A DNA stretch of 64,000 nucleotides from Cordilura impudica. Taxonomy: Eukaryota > Arthropoda > Insecta > Diptera > Scathophagidae. Within the stretch, counting starts at the first letter, position 1. Each line of letters begins with the position of its first letter. The stretch is taken from positions 1,220,001 through 1,284,000 of the forward strand of contig OY821519.1 in the NCBI GenBank assembly GCA_963682025.1, written 5' to 3'. This document shows positions 43,090-54,815 of this stretch, one piece after another. Below the pieces are notes generated by a model that worked only from the letters and a program-made list of their open reading frames with translations, was not told the origin of the DNA and did no database searches. A program made the translations under genes and the position numbers.

Positions 43090-44480
43090 AAAACATAGTG
43101 GAGTGAAATATAACTTTCAATATAATTATTTAATTTTCGGAGCTCAAAGGAAATAGTGTTCTTTAGCTAAATTAACTTTATCTATGGCATATGAAATATG
43201 TTCTTTGAAATTTAAATACACTTAAGTATTTGACTTTAGAACCTCATGGAATGTTGGAAGTTTCCGACGTAGACATAGTTGAGGTGTATAACATTCCTTT
43301 CTTTTCCTTCTTCGTTTTCGAGTTCTTTATAGTGATTTTTCATTTGTTGAAATTGTCTCTAGGATAGTTAATGATGATTGAAGGTTGTTAATATTATATT
43401 CTGCTAAAGAGCCTGAGCACAATAGGGCTGTGTTGTCAGCAAAAATCGATAGATTTTCCTACATGAACTCTAAACTCACGATTTATTAGATATCTTTGGA
43501 TGATTTTTATAAGAGGCGATGGAAAATTGAGATTACTCATTTTAAAAATCAATGCATCGTGCCAAACTGAATCGAATGCAGCTTTGACATCTAATAACAC
43601 AATTCCAGTGGAATTTCCATTCTGAAAATATGATTTGACAATGTTTTTAGTTCTAGTTAAAGCATGGGAAGTGTTACGTCTGCTTCTAAATCTAAATTGC
43701 TGTCGTCAATAAAAATGATTAGTTTGATTTTGATGATTGCTTCCAATATCTTACTAATAGAAGGTAGAAGACTTATAGGACGGTACGAAAAGAAGGAACT
43801 ATTGCGTTTATGGAGTTCAGCAATGGCTATGACTTTAATTTATTTCCACAAATTTGGGAACTAGTCGATCCTTAAACGTGAATTATTTATTGAAGTAGGT
43901 ACTTTGATATCGCTTTGGGGAAGATTTTTGATATAACGGTGATTGATTTTATCAATACCTGGAGCTTTATTGTGTTTTAGTTTCTTCACTAATCCTTTTA
44001 AATAAGTTTTTGTTACCATATAATTTCCCAATTCATTATGTCTATAATTATCTAGGTGTTGGATACGGTTTAAAACTTCACGTTCTGTTTCCGGATCGCT
44101 TAGATATGTATGTATGTTGAGGATGACTTATTAGTTTTAAAAATTTCAGCTAGTACTCGTATATTGCATTTTTCAACACTGACGCTTATTGATTTCTATT
44201 ATCAACAAGCGTTGGTATTTGCTTTGGCTTCTTCCTCAAAACTTTTGTAATATTTTAAAAGGGCTAGGAGCCCTTTTCTAACTTGGATAAATAGATATTC
44301 CAGGTATACAGTTTGATTATACAGTTTGATTAAGGCGTCTCACTTCTCTCTTATCGGAAATATTCCTGTATCAGCTAATATCAGCGGCTTGTTTAATAGT
44401 ATTATTTAAAGCTATAATCATATCGTCAAAGACATCGGACCCTTTGGTCACGATACAATTAAAATGTCTAAGCGAATGGT
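43090..44480 (-). pseudogene. Second non-LTR retrotransposon: RT region, decayed
   Basis: Minus-strand blocks in order: an EN-to-RT linker (about 44480-44150, weak), NRIQHLDNYRHNELGNYMVT and VKKLKHNKAPGIDKINHRYI (about 44060-43930), SYRPISLLPSISKILEA (about 43785-43735), DVKAAFDSVWHDALIF (about 43600-43550, first catalytic Asp), then ADNTALLCSGSLAEYNIN (about 43440-43385, where YADDTAL is expected). The GVPQG region is damaged. KAPGxDxI, YRPISLL and AFDxVWHDxL are hallmark blocks of LINE reverse transcriptases of the jockey/I-type groups. It is distinct in sequence from the element at 18-19.9 kb. No 3' tail was identified. Confidence 0.8.
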
Positions 44481-44536
44481 TTGCATAGTGTGATCGTTTG
44501 TAGTGTTGATCGTTTTGTTACTTTCGATAACTAAAA

Positions 44537-44695
44537 ATGTTCTTGTGGATATCAACAAATGTGAAAAAAATAAGTGAGGTCATCGATGAAATACAGCTCC
44601 ATACTGTCGAAAATGTACTGAAAAATCGGGTTGATTATATGGGCTATTTCAGGGCCAACCGGGGAAGTTATGTGAATGAAATAGTATTCCATAAT
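44537..44695 (+). pseudogene. mariner/Tc1-superfamily transposase C-terminus
   Basis: The plus frame reads ISEVIDEIQLHTVENVLKNR, then DYMGYFRANRGSYVNEIVFH. This agrees with the C-terminal block of a mariner-like group I know (I-x-x-I-x-P-H-T-x-E-x-V-x-x-N-W-V-D-R-M-x-Y-C-x-A-S-R-G-S-H-L-N-E-I-I-F-H). The frame continues to 44860, but the last ~54 codons look non-homologous. It may belong to the same element type as the fragment at 41375. Confidence 0.6.
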
Positions 44696-44965
44696 TGTAT
44701 TGTTTATTTCAAAAACCACTCAAGCAACAAAAAATCAAAAATTGATTTATTGGGCGATTACAGTTGTTTAAAGCCAAATGCATCGTTTAATGCAAAAACA
44801 ATTAAAATTTTGCCTCCACGTGATAGTGCAACAAAATCGAGAAATCTTTGTTTAGTGTAGAAAGAAGTCAAGTGACAGCGCTTAACTGGTTTCTGCTCTA
44901 AACGGCGGGATTTTTAATATTGAAGGCCAGTAAAACGACCTGTTTAATATACACAATGTGACCGC

Positions 44966-45237
44966 TCAAGATGTTAAACGTTTTAAACAATGGTGGCCTC
45001 GGTCGTACAAAAAAAAAAAATACAAATTCTGATATTTTACATATTTTACATTGTGTAATACTAGGCCCAAATCTAATTTTTTTTCGCGAATCTTATAGGT
45101 CCCAATATATGTAAAAAAAAATAAAAGATTTACAAGCTCTAAAACCCTTCTTGGTTTGATACGAAGAGTTTTGTGACAACATTTTTCAATGACCCGCCAC
45201 GGAAGCAGAGAGCGCTGTAGAGTCTGATCGCAGGGGA
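44966..45237. other. Interval, no gene recognised
   Basis: An AT-rich flank to the repeat that follows. The 94-codon minus frame here begins inside that repeat (HLPCDQT, from the CCCTGYGATC block) and has no domain. Confidence 0.4.
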
Positions 45238-45962
45238 GATGTGTAAACATCTAGTAATTAAAGATTTTTTTATAGCACTTTCTTAAAATCAAACAGAAAG
45301 CGTATCACTATTATTATTATTATTATTTATTATTTTAACCGGTTAATTTTTAATTTTTCGTTTTTTTATTTTTAATTTTTTGTTTTTCATTTTTCGTTTT
45401 TCATTTAAAATTTTTTTTTTAATTTTTTATTTTTCATTTTTTATTTTTCATTTTTAATTTTTAATTTTTCTTTTTTTAATTTTAATTTTTTATTTTTCAT
45501 TTTTTTTCTTCATTTTTCATTTTTCATTTTCCAATTTTTATTTTCTTTTTTCATTTTTCAATTTTTATTTTTCAATTTTCAATTTTCATTTTTTATTTTT
45601 CATTTTTTATATTTAATTTTTTATTTTCAATTTTTTTTTTCATTTTTTATTATTTATTTTTAATTTTAGTTTTTCATTTTTCATTTCTTATTTTTCATGT
45701 TTCATTTTTTATTTTTAATATTTTATTTTTCATTTTTTATTTTTCATTTTTCGTTTTTCATTTATCATTTTTAATTTTTCGTTTTTCAATTTTCATTTTT
45801 CATTTTCCATATTTTATTTTACATTTTTAATTTTCAAACAGTTTATCATATTATAATTTTTTCACCAATACAATCACATTTTGTCTTACGACTTACATGT
45901 TACGCTTACATATTACGCTGTTTTTGGAATTTACTCCCCTGCGCGTATAGATGCTTACACAT
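45238..45962 (-). repeat. GATGTRTAAACATC repeat family, copy 2, with a low-complexity insert
   Basis: The left end GATGTGTAAACATCTAGTAA and the right end (TAGATGCTTACACAT) match, inverted, the two ends of the repeat at 60113-61264. Shared inner blocks are TTTCTGTTTGATTTTAAG, GATTGTATTGGTGAAAAAAT and TATACGCGCAGGGGAGTAAA (all minus strand). Between them about 45306-45835 is a T-rich low-complexity block of TTTTTCAT/TTTTTAAT words absent from the other copy. Confidence 0.65.
45306..45835. repeat. T-rich low-complexity block (TTTTTCAT / TTTTTAAT words)
   Basis: About 530 bases of near-tandem TTTTTCATTTTTAATTTTTT-type words with strong strand asymmetry (very few G on the plus strand). It is a cryptically simple expansion, not a gene. 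Confidence 0.85.
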
Positions 45963-46499
45963 AAAAAAAGATGTATATAAGAAAATGATTTTACTCTTTA
46001 AAAAGTTAATTTTTCATTTTATTCTTGAAGTCCCTAAAAAAATTAGAATATTTCGTACATTTACAATAGTGATGGTTATTTGGTTCAGAAACCAGTCAAG
46101 TGCAAACTTTATATTATTTTTTATATACGTGTTAATATAGATTAAAATAAGTTTTATGTTTATCAAACAGTTACACAAATGGACAACTTTCATAGGAAGA
46201 AATATAAATTTTCTAAAAAAAAATTTTAAGTTTCAAAGAAGTTTTCTTTGATTTACTCAAAATCAATAATATGTTGCTTGGCTGGTATTTGAAATAAACG
46301 ACTCAATTAACCGCAAAGATTTTATTTTCAAATGAAAAGAAATTAGGAGTTTTTTATTTATAGCAACATCAAAATGCAGAACTTTTATGGTCCACCCTGT
46401 ACATAATATTGTACAATAATATGTTTGTTTCACACTTTATGGCGGCACAGTTAGAAGTAGGGAAAAAATCAATTATATAAAATGGCTGATTTGCCTTTT
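45963..46499. other. AT-rich interval, no gene recognised
   Basis: Nothing supportable. Confidence 0.5.
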
Positions 46500-47293
46500 T
46501 ATACCCTATACCACTATGTGGTTTGGGTATAATGACTTTGTGCTGCTGTTTGTAACAACCAAAAATATTTGACCTAGACCCATCTTTAATTATACCGATC
46601 GAATCAGAATCACTTTATGAGTTGATTTAACGATGTCCGTCCGTCCGTCCGTCCGTCCGTCCGTCCGTCTGTGTGTCCATGTAAAGCTTGTAATCAAACT
46701 GCAGGTCGCAAATATGAATATGTTTTGATGAAATTTGGTATATAAGCTTTTATCGGCCATGGGATGAACGCTATTGAAATTGGTGAGAATCAGTCCATGT
46801 TCAGACCTAGCCCCCATACAAATTACCCATATGAAATCGAGATAAATTGCCATAAGATCCAAATTGTCATATAGATCTTACTCAAATTGGGTTTGTATGC
46901 GTTCATTACATCCACTAATGAGTAGTCCAAAAATGATCCCTTTGACCCCATATAGAGCTGCTTCCCGATCTTCACTTAAATCTATTAAAAAACAAAAATA
47001 TTGCACTGATTCTTCTCAAATTTTGTTTGTATATATTTTTGCAAAATACAAGAGACTTTACCAAACATGATCAGGATCGGTCCATTTTTGGACCTAGTCC
47101 CTTTATAGATATAGCGTCCGATATGAACTTTTTCATATCTGCAGCCAAAAAAATTAATAAAAATCCCACTCAAATTTGGTTTTGGCTTATTTTCAATGTC
47201 CAGTTAGTTGGGCCTAAGAGATAGGGTTTCTAAACGCATGGTATAGGGTATCGTATAGTCGGTCTAGACCGACTATAATTTTCTTACTTGTTT
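46500..47293 (+). mobile_element. Helentron/mini-me-like element, copy e
   Basis: Full-length plus copy. Start TATACCCTATACCACTATG in T-rich flank; eight GTCC units (46635-46666); perfect TAGTCGGTCTAGACCGACTA; end TTTTCTTACTTG. Very close to copy a. Confidence 0.78.
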
Positions 47294-47672
47294 TTATTGG
47301 GAATAATGTACAAACTATGCATTTCACATACGGCATGCATATGTGCTGATCACACAAAATATTTTGACATATGTACACTTTTTCAAAACAATTTTAGCTA
47401 ATTAGACGAAGCCAATATTTTCAATAAAAATATTTTGGTATATAAGCGAGAAAATTTAAGTTGGTAAAAACCGGCGATAATAAGTATTTAAAATAAAAGT
47501 ACTAATTATTGGCAAACCTCAAAAAGTATTTTTATTATTTACTGGATTGGTCATTTAGGACCACGACAGAGTGCTTTGGTCAGTCCAAAAGTGCAGAGGT
47601 TTCTCCCATACGCTTACAACTAAATATAGTGGCTTAAATCCTTTACAATGTAATAAAAGTTTTAAATAAATA
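47294..47672. other. AT-rich interval, no gene recognised
   Basis: A short less AT-rich phrase near 47555-47620 (GGACCACGACAGAGTGCTTT) may be an old repeat. No gene. Confidence 0.4.
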
Positions 47673-48397
47673 ATCTAACCCATAAAAACAAAGTTTTTAT
47701 TAAAACTCTTTCTTGCCTTATGCATATGAGTTTTGAATCTCTCCATGACTGTGCGTGACTGCGTGTGATTACCCAAAAATTAATCTTTGGCCACAACAAC
47801 TCTATGGACAAACTTTCTGATCTATCAGACGAGGGGAAGTGAGGTTTTAATCTCTCCGTGACTGTGCGTGACTATGTCAAAGTTAATCTTTTTTCACAGC
47901 AAGCCTATCGACAAGGTTTCAGATCGATCGGATAAAGGGAAATCGGTTTTAAATCACTCCGTGACGGTGTGTGACTATGCGTGACTGTGCGTCACTGTAC
48001 GTGAGTATGTCGAAGTTAACCTTTCTTACAGCAAGTATACCGACCAAGTTTCAGATTGATTGGATGAGAGGAAATCTGCTTTAAATCTCTCCGTAACTGT
48101 GCTTGACCATGCATGACTGTGCTGACTAAGTCAAAATAAATTTTTTTTCACAGCAAGTGTATGGACCAAGTCTCAGATCGATCGAATGAGGGGAAATGAC
48201 ATTTAGATCACTCCGTGACAGTGCGTGACTATGCGTGACTGTGCGTGACTACCCAAAAATTAATCTGTAGTCGCAACAAGACTATGGGCCAAGTTTCAGA
48301 AAAGGGGGAATGGAGTTGCCCCACGGCAGACAAACAAACAGACAAACAGACAGATAGACAGACAGAGAGTATAAGTTAAAAGAAAGAGTTTAAAAAT
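47673..48397 (+). mobile_element. GTGACTGTGC variable-array element, five-unit copy
   Basis: Start TCTAACCCATAAAAACAAAG, five units beginning near 47743, 47857, 47958, 48090 and 48211 (CTCCGTGACTGTGCGTGACT type), then a CAGACAAACAGACAGATAGA tract and the end AGTTAAAAGAAAGAGTTTAA. Same two ends and same unit as the copies at 20187 (one unit) and 25218 (seven units). Confidence 0.8.
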
Positions 48398-49921
48398 AAA
48401 ACAGTTTAATAGTTTTTATTAACCCAAACAAGCACTATTAAAATAAAATAATTTTTCAAAAACTGACAGATAATTAAATTCTATTTTTGTTTTTTTTTTT
48501 TTGTTTTAATGAATGCTCTCTTTGTAGGAAAAAATGTAAATTCAAAATTTTTAAAGATACGACTATTGAATTTTCATACATATCTTCGTTTTCAAGTCAG
48601 AACTTTAATAGCTTAATATGGATTGACTGGCGATTATTCATTTAAATGCAGTTCCTTTATATTTTGCCTACAATTCTTTGGATGTTCTTCAAAATTTGTG
48701 TCCAATAAATATCTCTATTTATCTTGTATTTAAAAGAATTCAGCTAAATTATGAACTCGTATATCTAGAATTTTTCTTTTATCTTTAAATTCAAATACTG
48801 ATTACATTTCACCTGTTAACAAGAGTAAATTCTGTCTGCGTCATGGTGTAGTGTAAAATATTATATCAATATTTTAGTTAGGATTTGTGCAACTGTAAAA
48901 ATGACTTCTTTACTCCTCCACGGTATTACATTGCATTGCAACATTGCAGCATTGTAGAAATGTGAATTATTCTTGTGTGTCATGTCGTAGATTGAACGTT
49001 TATATCTTCATCGTGAGTGCTGTTTCTACAAATGTCTACATTCGTCTTTTCTCATCCACACATACATATACGAGTACAATACATATGCACATGTCTTCAT
49101 GTGTATTTAGGAGTGAATAATGTCTCATGTATTACTTGATAAGTTCTTATTTCAGTACAAGTGCTTGAAAATAGCATATTCTGTAAATGCTGTTTTGTTC
49201 TTCGTTTATTTTATACAAAAACACAAAAATCTTTAGAAAATTACAACATCTATTTTGAAAACCAATATGAATGCCTGAGTTTCCCCACTGGAGTTTTAAA
49301 ATAAAAATTCGCTTAAAACAAAATTCAAGAAAAAAAACCTTGAAAAGCTCTAAGCAGGGACAAAAAATAAAACACAATGGAAAATAACCAAATTCAAGTA
49401 AATAAACAACATGATCGTAAATTGACATTTTTATTTGTTTTACATGACTTTAAAAAGAAACAAATGTACAAATGTTTTACAAACGTATCTGAGCACCCAG
49501 CAAGCAAAAGCTGTAAAGTTTGTAGTTCAATCAAAGTCAATTTCAGTAAAGAATGAAACTAACGGTGATTTTGATTGTCCTTTTATTCTGTTCACATATC
49601 CGATATGCTTGTTGGGTATGTATAAGAAATAAATATGTACTGACGTACGTATGTACACATAAACAAAATTTAGTTACACATATTTGTGTTTTGCATGTTT
49701 GTATGTAAACCATGTCTTCTTAGTACTGTTATTGCATTACATTGTAAAAAAGAAATCAAAGTGAAATAAAAATAAAAAGAGCGTAACGAATACAAAAACT
49801 AATATTTGTCAAGACCCTTGCAAATGTGTTTTACAATTTTTATTCAAACCTCACATAAACAAACAACTCGTTTGTTAAGTATTTGTTGCATTTGGATTTG
49901 CTTTATTCAATTCTATAAGTA
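48398..49921. other. AT-rich interval, no gene recognised
   Basis: The 93-codon minus frame (49147-49428) is hydrophobic and lysine-rich with no domain. No gene is supported. Confidence 0.5.
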
Positions 49922-51086
49922 CACACAGTGCTGTGCAAAATCAAAGAAAACCGTATTCTAAACACAATATTTTATACAAAGTTGTGAACACTAAGATGAA
50001 AAAAAAACAACTAGATTTCACATCATAATTGGTAGATTTTTTATAATGATGTTCAAAATTAATATTTAATTTCAAAAATTTCCGGTATTTTCGTTTTTTT
50101 TTCTAATTGAAGGCAATTACTAAATGTAATCAGCGTAAGTGTAAATACAGGCAATTACATCTATAATATTAATAGGCAAGGCGATTTCTTGTGACTGATG
50201 TAATTTACACAGTTTTACCCCGATTTTGACAAAAAATTTATCATTTCCAGAGTTTCATCGTCTGGAATATTTTTTTGGAGTTATGATCGTTTAAAGTTGC
50301 TACTAACACATATGTACATAATATTATACAATGCTATGTGTGTGTTTATTAAATTTGTTAATGTGTTTGTGTTAATGTGTTGAGTTTGTTTTCTTCATTT
50401 AAAATGAGTTGAATTGTGAAGTATAAATGAAAAATAAAATTTCCTAGGATTGCATTCGAATTTCGAGCGCTGGAATCTGCTAGTTAACAATTTTATCCTA
50501 ATATTAGAAAACTAATTGTTGTTTTTGTGTGAATGAGCTTCATTTTAACAGACAGACAGTCAGGCGAATATCATTATGTCGACTCGAGTTGTTATAAGGA
50601 TTAAGAATATATATGCTTTCTGGGCTCGCAAATAATTTTTCGGTGCATGAAAAACGTAATGACGCACGGTGTCGTGGAGGTTATAAAAAATAATTATTTT
50701 GTAATTATGCTGTATAATTTTCACAATATTGTCAAACTTTCTATATTTAATATACTATGAATTTATTTGCATTTGCAAAACTAGATTACTCTTTTGATTG
50801 TCTTAACAATTGTAAGTTTAGGAATGGAGAAACCAATTAGATATATTGTATCCAATGGGGATAACTTTATCATCAATTATATTTTTACTACACAAATTTT
50901 GTAATCCTTAATCAATATTTCAGATAATTTGAAAAACATAATTTTTTTTTTCAAAAATTCTATAATCGTTATTTATTTATATAACGGTAATTTTACACAA
51001 GATTTCATTTTATATAGTACGAGTATCAATTATCAAATAACATAATATGTAAATTTTTAAAATATATTGTTTTGCACAGCACTGTG
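49922..51086. mobile_element. TIR element, probably Tc1/mariner-type, with TA flanks
   Basis: CACAGTGCTGTGCAAAA at 49924 and its perfect inverse ending at 51086 (17 bases). TA lies outside both ends if the left start is set at 49922, allowing an extra CA. CAGTG-type ends and TA duplications fit Tc1/mariner elements. At 1165 bases it could once have held a transposase, but I see no Tc1 motif inside. It does contain the retroelement copy at 50158-50485. Confidence 0.6.
50158..50485 (-). mobile_element. RTE/SINE-like short retroelement, copy 2
   Basis: Same unit as 3471-3848 (minus strand start AACTAGCAGATTCCAGCGCT; end CCTATTAATATTATAGATG) with a deletion of about 35 bases relative to it near 50250. 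It is nested inside the TIR element 49922-51086. Confidence 0.6.
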
Positions 51087-51479
51087 TAATATGCTTGTGG
51101 CAATATATAGCATTTGTATTTACATATGCAAAAATATATTTTAACATGAAATTATTTATTTGTGTGTGTACTAATATAAAAACTAGAAAAACTAAAACAC
51201 AGAAATCCCTTTAATCGGATTTCGAAGTCAAATGAAACACAAGCCACCCTTTTTTAAACGTGAATAATACAAAAATGTGAGGGAAAGCCTGCCAAAAATT
51301 TCTTTAGTTTAGTTATTTTCCATTTACGATCTCGCACAAGTAAAAGTAATGTTATTAATATATCTTTCTTCTTTATATATATATTTCTTCGGTTCACGGG
51401 TTTGTCACTGAACTCCGGGTTTGTCACTGAACTGATTTTTTATCAAATTTTTCGTTTGTATTTAAGCGCGTACCTAGAT
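51087..51479. other. AT-rich interval with an 18-base tandem duplication
   Basis: CGGGTTTGTCACTGAACT occurs twice, at 51397-51414 and 51416-51433. Otherwise nothing is recognised. Confidence 0.6.
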
Positions 51480-51770
51480 GGTTTAGATTCAAAACTTGAC
51501 TAGGTCGGATAAGTGGGAGTGACATCAACAAAGTAAATATTCAATATCATATATATCGAGTAAAATACTAGGGAGAGCTTTGAAAACTTTGTGCGATGTC
51601 AACTTTTAATACTATGAGTAGCCGTACCGAAAATGGGGGCATCAGATCAGCTGGCGTGGTGCCTCCCATATAAAGAAAATGTTCATTATTGCATATCTCG
51701 AGTACTGTGATAGGGAGAGCTTTACAAATTTGTGTGAACATTTTTTTTTTGAAAAATAGCATCATATTTC
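51480..51770 (-). mobile_element. RTE-like 3' region, two tandem units
   Basis: On the minus strand two degenerate units share AAGCTCTCCCTA, then ACTCGA(G)ATAT and TTTACTTTGT or TATGGGAGGCACCACGCC. This matches the two units inside the element at 9642-10222 (TATGGGAGGTGCTACGCCC). Ends were not found. Confidence 0.5.
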
Positions 51771-53249
51771 AAATATTTCTCAGCTAAAATAGAGCAACCA
51801 AAGAAATGAAAAACGATTCTATGTTTGTGATCCAGATGTCGTAACAAGTAGGATCACCACCAATTTCATTAATATGGCTTTTTTCATAGAATATAAGTTG
51901 TCTTTAATGGATCTTGTGAAATATATAATATTTATTATATTTTTATAAATAAGTTTTCCATGCAAAGGTCAACGTTAGGTCCAATTTTAAAATTTTGTTT
52001 TAAATAATTTTTATTGATACCATTTCAAAGAAAAAGGTATGAAAGTAGGACAATAGTTTGTTAGATGTATTTATGAATATTTTTAAAATGAAGGAAGTGT
52101 CATGTCTGTCACATCACAAAATACTACTTTTTACTATAATATATTTTAGAAAACATGTTTTTTTATATGCTTTATTATTAACTATAACTATAAACAACTG
52201 TGTCTAATTTATCATACAAATAACTTACAGATATCCTCTAAACTGATGTCCGTTTATTGTCATATCTGTCACGACTGCTTTTTGCTCCCAATTATTAACA
52301 ACAATAATACTTTCTCACTTTTTCTAATGGTAAATATGTTGGCCAGGTCCGTCTGCATAATTTTGTATATTTTTATGAATAATGAAAAACTTTTACTGTA
52401 TAATATTGGATTAGAAAAATCACTGAATGTCATGTCTGTCACTATGGAATTAGCCTATTGCAATTTTCTAGTATTAACTTTTATTTTTCTATTCATTTCC
52501 CCTTATAAACTTACCTTAACTCAATATCAGTTTTTTCATATATTGTTATTAATTAATATCAATTTTTTAATTTTTTGTCTAAAATTTTCATTTAAATTTA
52601 ATTAATTTGATTTATCTCATATCTTATTTGATATTGTGCACATTTAAGAATGTATTTTTAAAAATTTTTACATTCATAATAACTTTGTATTCATATATTT
52701 GGAAGTTGTTAAAAACATGATCTGTAGCTGTTAGTTTGGGAACAAAATTATTCTTTTAGAGCCAAAGAAAGGTTAATTAAAATCTCTAAAAATTTTGACT
52801 CAAATTTCTATAAATAGCCTTTATTGAGTGGAAAACATCCTCTACTATCCTTTCACTGAATATTTTTTCCTCTTTTGCTTCTTTTTCATACATTTACGTA
52901 TCGTTAAAATATTCTTTCCTGAAATGCATGTAGCTACTCGTATGTTTGTCTCATAATGTTGAAAAGTGATTTATCTTATTTCTCAACCAATAAGTGACAA
53001 AATACTTCTTGTTCACAGCTACTCATATATTAGTATATACGAGTATATGTTATAGTTAAAACTATGTTTATGTGGACTTCATGTCTGCAATTTAAACTGA
53101 TTGTTTTTAAATAAGTGTAAAAAGTAAAATTTTTAAATTTGTAACAACACTTCGTTCAAAACTTAATTTAAAATTAAAAAAAAATTTAATAATATTAATT
53201 TATTTATTTTCGAATAGAATATGGAATATCTTGTATTTTATATATTTAT
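51771..53249. other. AT-rich interval with repeated TCATGTCTGTCAC
   Basis: TCATGTCTGTCAC or one-base variants occur at 52100-52112, 52260-52272 and 52430-52442, about 160-170 bases apart: three weak tandem units. The 119-codon plus frame (52246-52605) overlaps two of them, is strongly hydrophobic because of T-rich codons, and has no domain. Confidence 0.45.
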
Positions 53250-53813
53250 AAACCGATCCTGATCATGTTTGGTAAAGTCTTTTGTATTTTGCAAATATAT
53301 ATATACAAACAAAGAGAAGAATTAGTGCAATATTTTTGTTTTTTAATAGATTTAAGTGAAGATCGGGAAGCAGCTCTATATGGGGCCAAAGGGATCATTT
53401 TTGGACTACTCATTAGTGGATGTAATGAACGCATACAAACCCAATTTGAGTTAGATCTATATGACAATTTGGATCTTATGGCAATTTATGTCGATTTCAT
53501 AGGGGTAATTTGTATGGGGGCTAGGTCTGAACATGGACCGATTCTCACCAATTTCAATAGCGTTCATCCCATGGCCGATGAAAGCTTACATACCAAATTT
53601 CATCAAAATATATTCATATTTGCGACCTGCAGTTTGATTACAAGCTTTACATGGACACACAGACGGACGGACGGACATTGTTAGATCAACTCAAAAAGTG
53701 ATTCTGATTCGATCGGTATAATTAAAGATGGGTCTAGGTCAAATATTTTTGGTTGTTACAAACAGCAGCACAAAGTCATTATACCCAAATCACTTAGTGG
53801 TATAGGGTATAAA
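53250..53813 (-). mobile_element. Helentron/mini-me-like element, copy f (3'-truncated)
   Basis: Minus copy lacking the last ~200 bases of the element: the palindrome and TTACTTG end are missing, and homology starts at CCGATCCTGATCATGTTTGG. Three GTCC units remain. The 5' end (CACTTAGTGGTATAGGGTAT) is present at the right. A frame of 139 codons crosses it but consists only of this repeat. Confidence 0.75.
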
Positions 53814-53844
53814 TATACATATATATTCGGTAAAAAATTCCAAC

Positions 53845-54815
53845 ATCGATTCGGACTCCATTTTTTGGTCCGACTCCGACTTCGACTTAATTATGCTGTG
53901 GGTAATTGATACCAGTGAATCAATACAACATTTATTTTTTTAATTTTTTTTTTTAATTCTTAAAATAACAAAATTTCAAAAACTAACTCTGCATTTGTCT
54001 TCAGAAATAGATAGCCTAATAACATATGGCTTCATTGATGCTCTCAAATCGGATCTGATAATTCAGAGTGCAGAAGATATTACTTCTGCGGACACTTGTT
54101 TCTGCGGTGGATCAAGCATCTCTTTTGCTAAGTCTGAAGGACGATCAAATTTCTTTACCTCCTTTATTGCCTGGAAAAGTTCATCTTAAATGTAGCTAAG
54201 ACTGTTGGAATGTCTGTGTCTCCGCTACCCTTATTAAATTTAAAAGACGGCACTGGTCATGTGTATATAGCATTTTTTTAAATTTTTATTTAAAAAAATA
54301 AAATTATATTAAATATTTGTATGCCAATAGCTAAACTCAACTTAAACTCAACTTTAACTTTCATTTTTCAATGTAATTCTTTTTTTTTAAATAAGAAATT
54401 AACTAGAACTCCAGATCTATAATGCTGAATATTGTTAAAGTTCAATTAAATTGATCACAAACCTTAAAAAATCACAAACATCTATTTTCAACTTGATCAA
54501 TAAGTTCCGTTAATGCAATTTAGACTCTTGCCCGCATTGATAAATAAAATTGCAAAACAATTGAAATTATAAAACACTTTTATATTATTTAATTTAAGTA
54601 CTTGAATTAACTTCCGCTACTTATCTACTTATTCATAGTGATATATAAAATATTACGTTGCCAATTTCGAATAATTCTTTTTTTTTTGGCAAATATTACA
54701 AAAAAAAATTATTTGAATTTTTCATGCACGGGCAATAATGAAATATTGTGGAGTCGGAGTCGCGATTACGACTCCGTTACAAACATCACAACTCCGATTC
54801 TGACTCTACAGCCCT
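53845..54815 (-). mobile_element. hAT-like element remnant
   Basis: The right end reads inward, minus strand, as AGGGCTGTAGAGTCAGAATC then GGAGTCGTAATCGCGACTCC. The left end keeps GGACTCC..GGTCCGACTCCGACTTCGAC. CAGGGCTGTGGAGTCGGAGTC-type termini are common in insect hAT elements. A minus-strand stretch (about 54187-54070) reads DELFQAIKEVKKFDRPSDLA and KEMLDPPQKQ before a stop. It could be transposase but is too short to prove it. The extreme left terminus is missing. Confidence 0.55.

Noticed and set aside
52246..52605. 119-codon hydrophobic frame as a membrane protein
   Set aside because: The hydrophobicity comes from T-rich codons in AT-rich DNA. There is no signal peptide pattern, no family resemblance and no start context, and it overlaps the TCATGTCTGTCAC repeats.
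53265..53684. 139-codon frame as a gene
   Set aside because: It lies entirely in Helentron-like copy f. Its product is the repeat read through, including the GTCC run, and other copies give the same fragments with stops at random.
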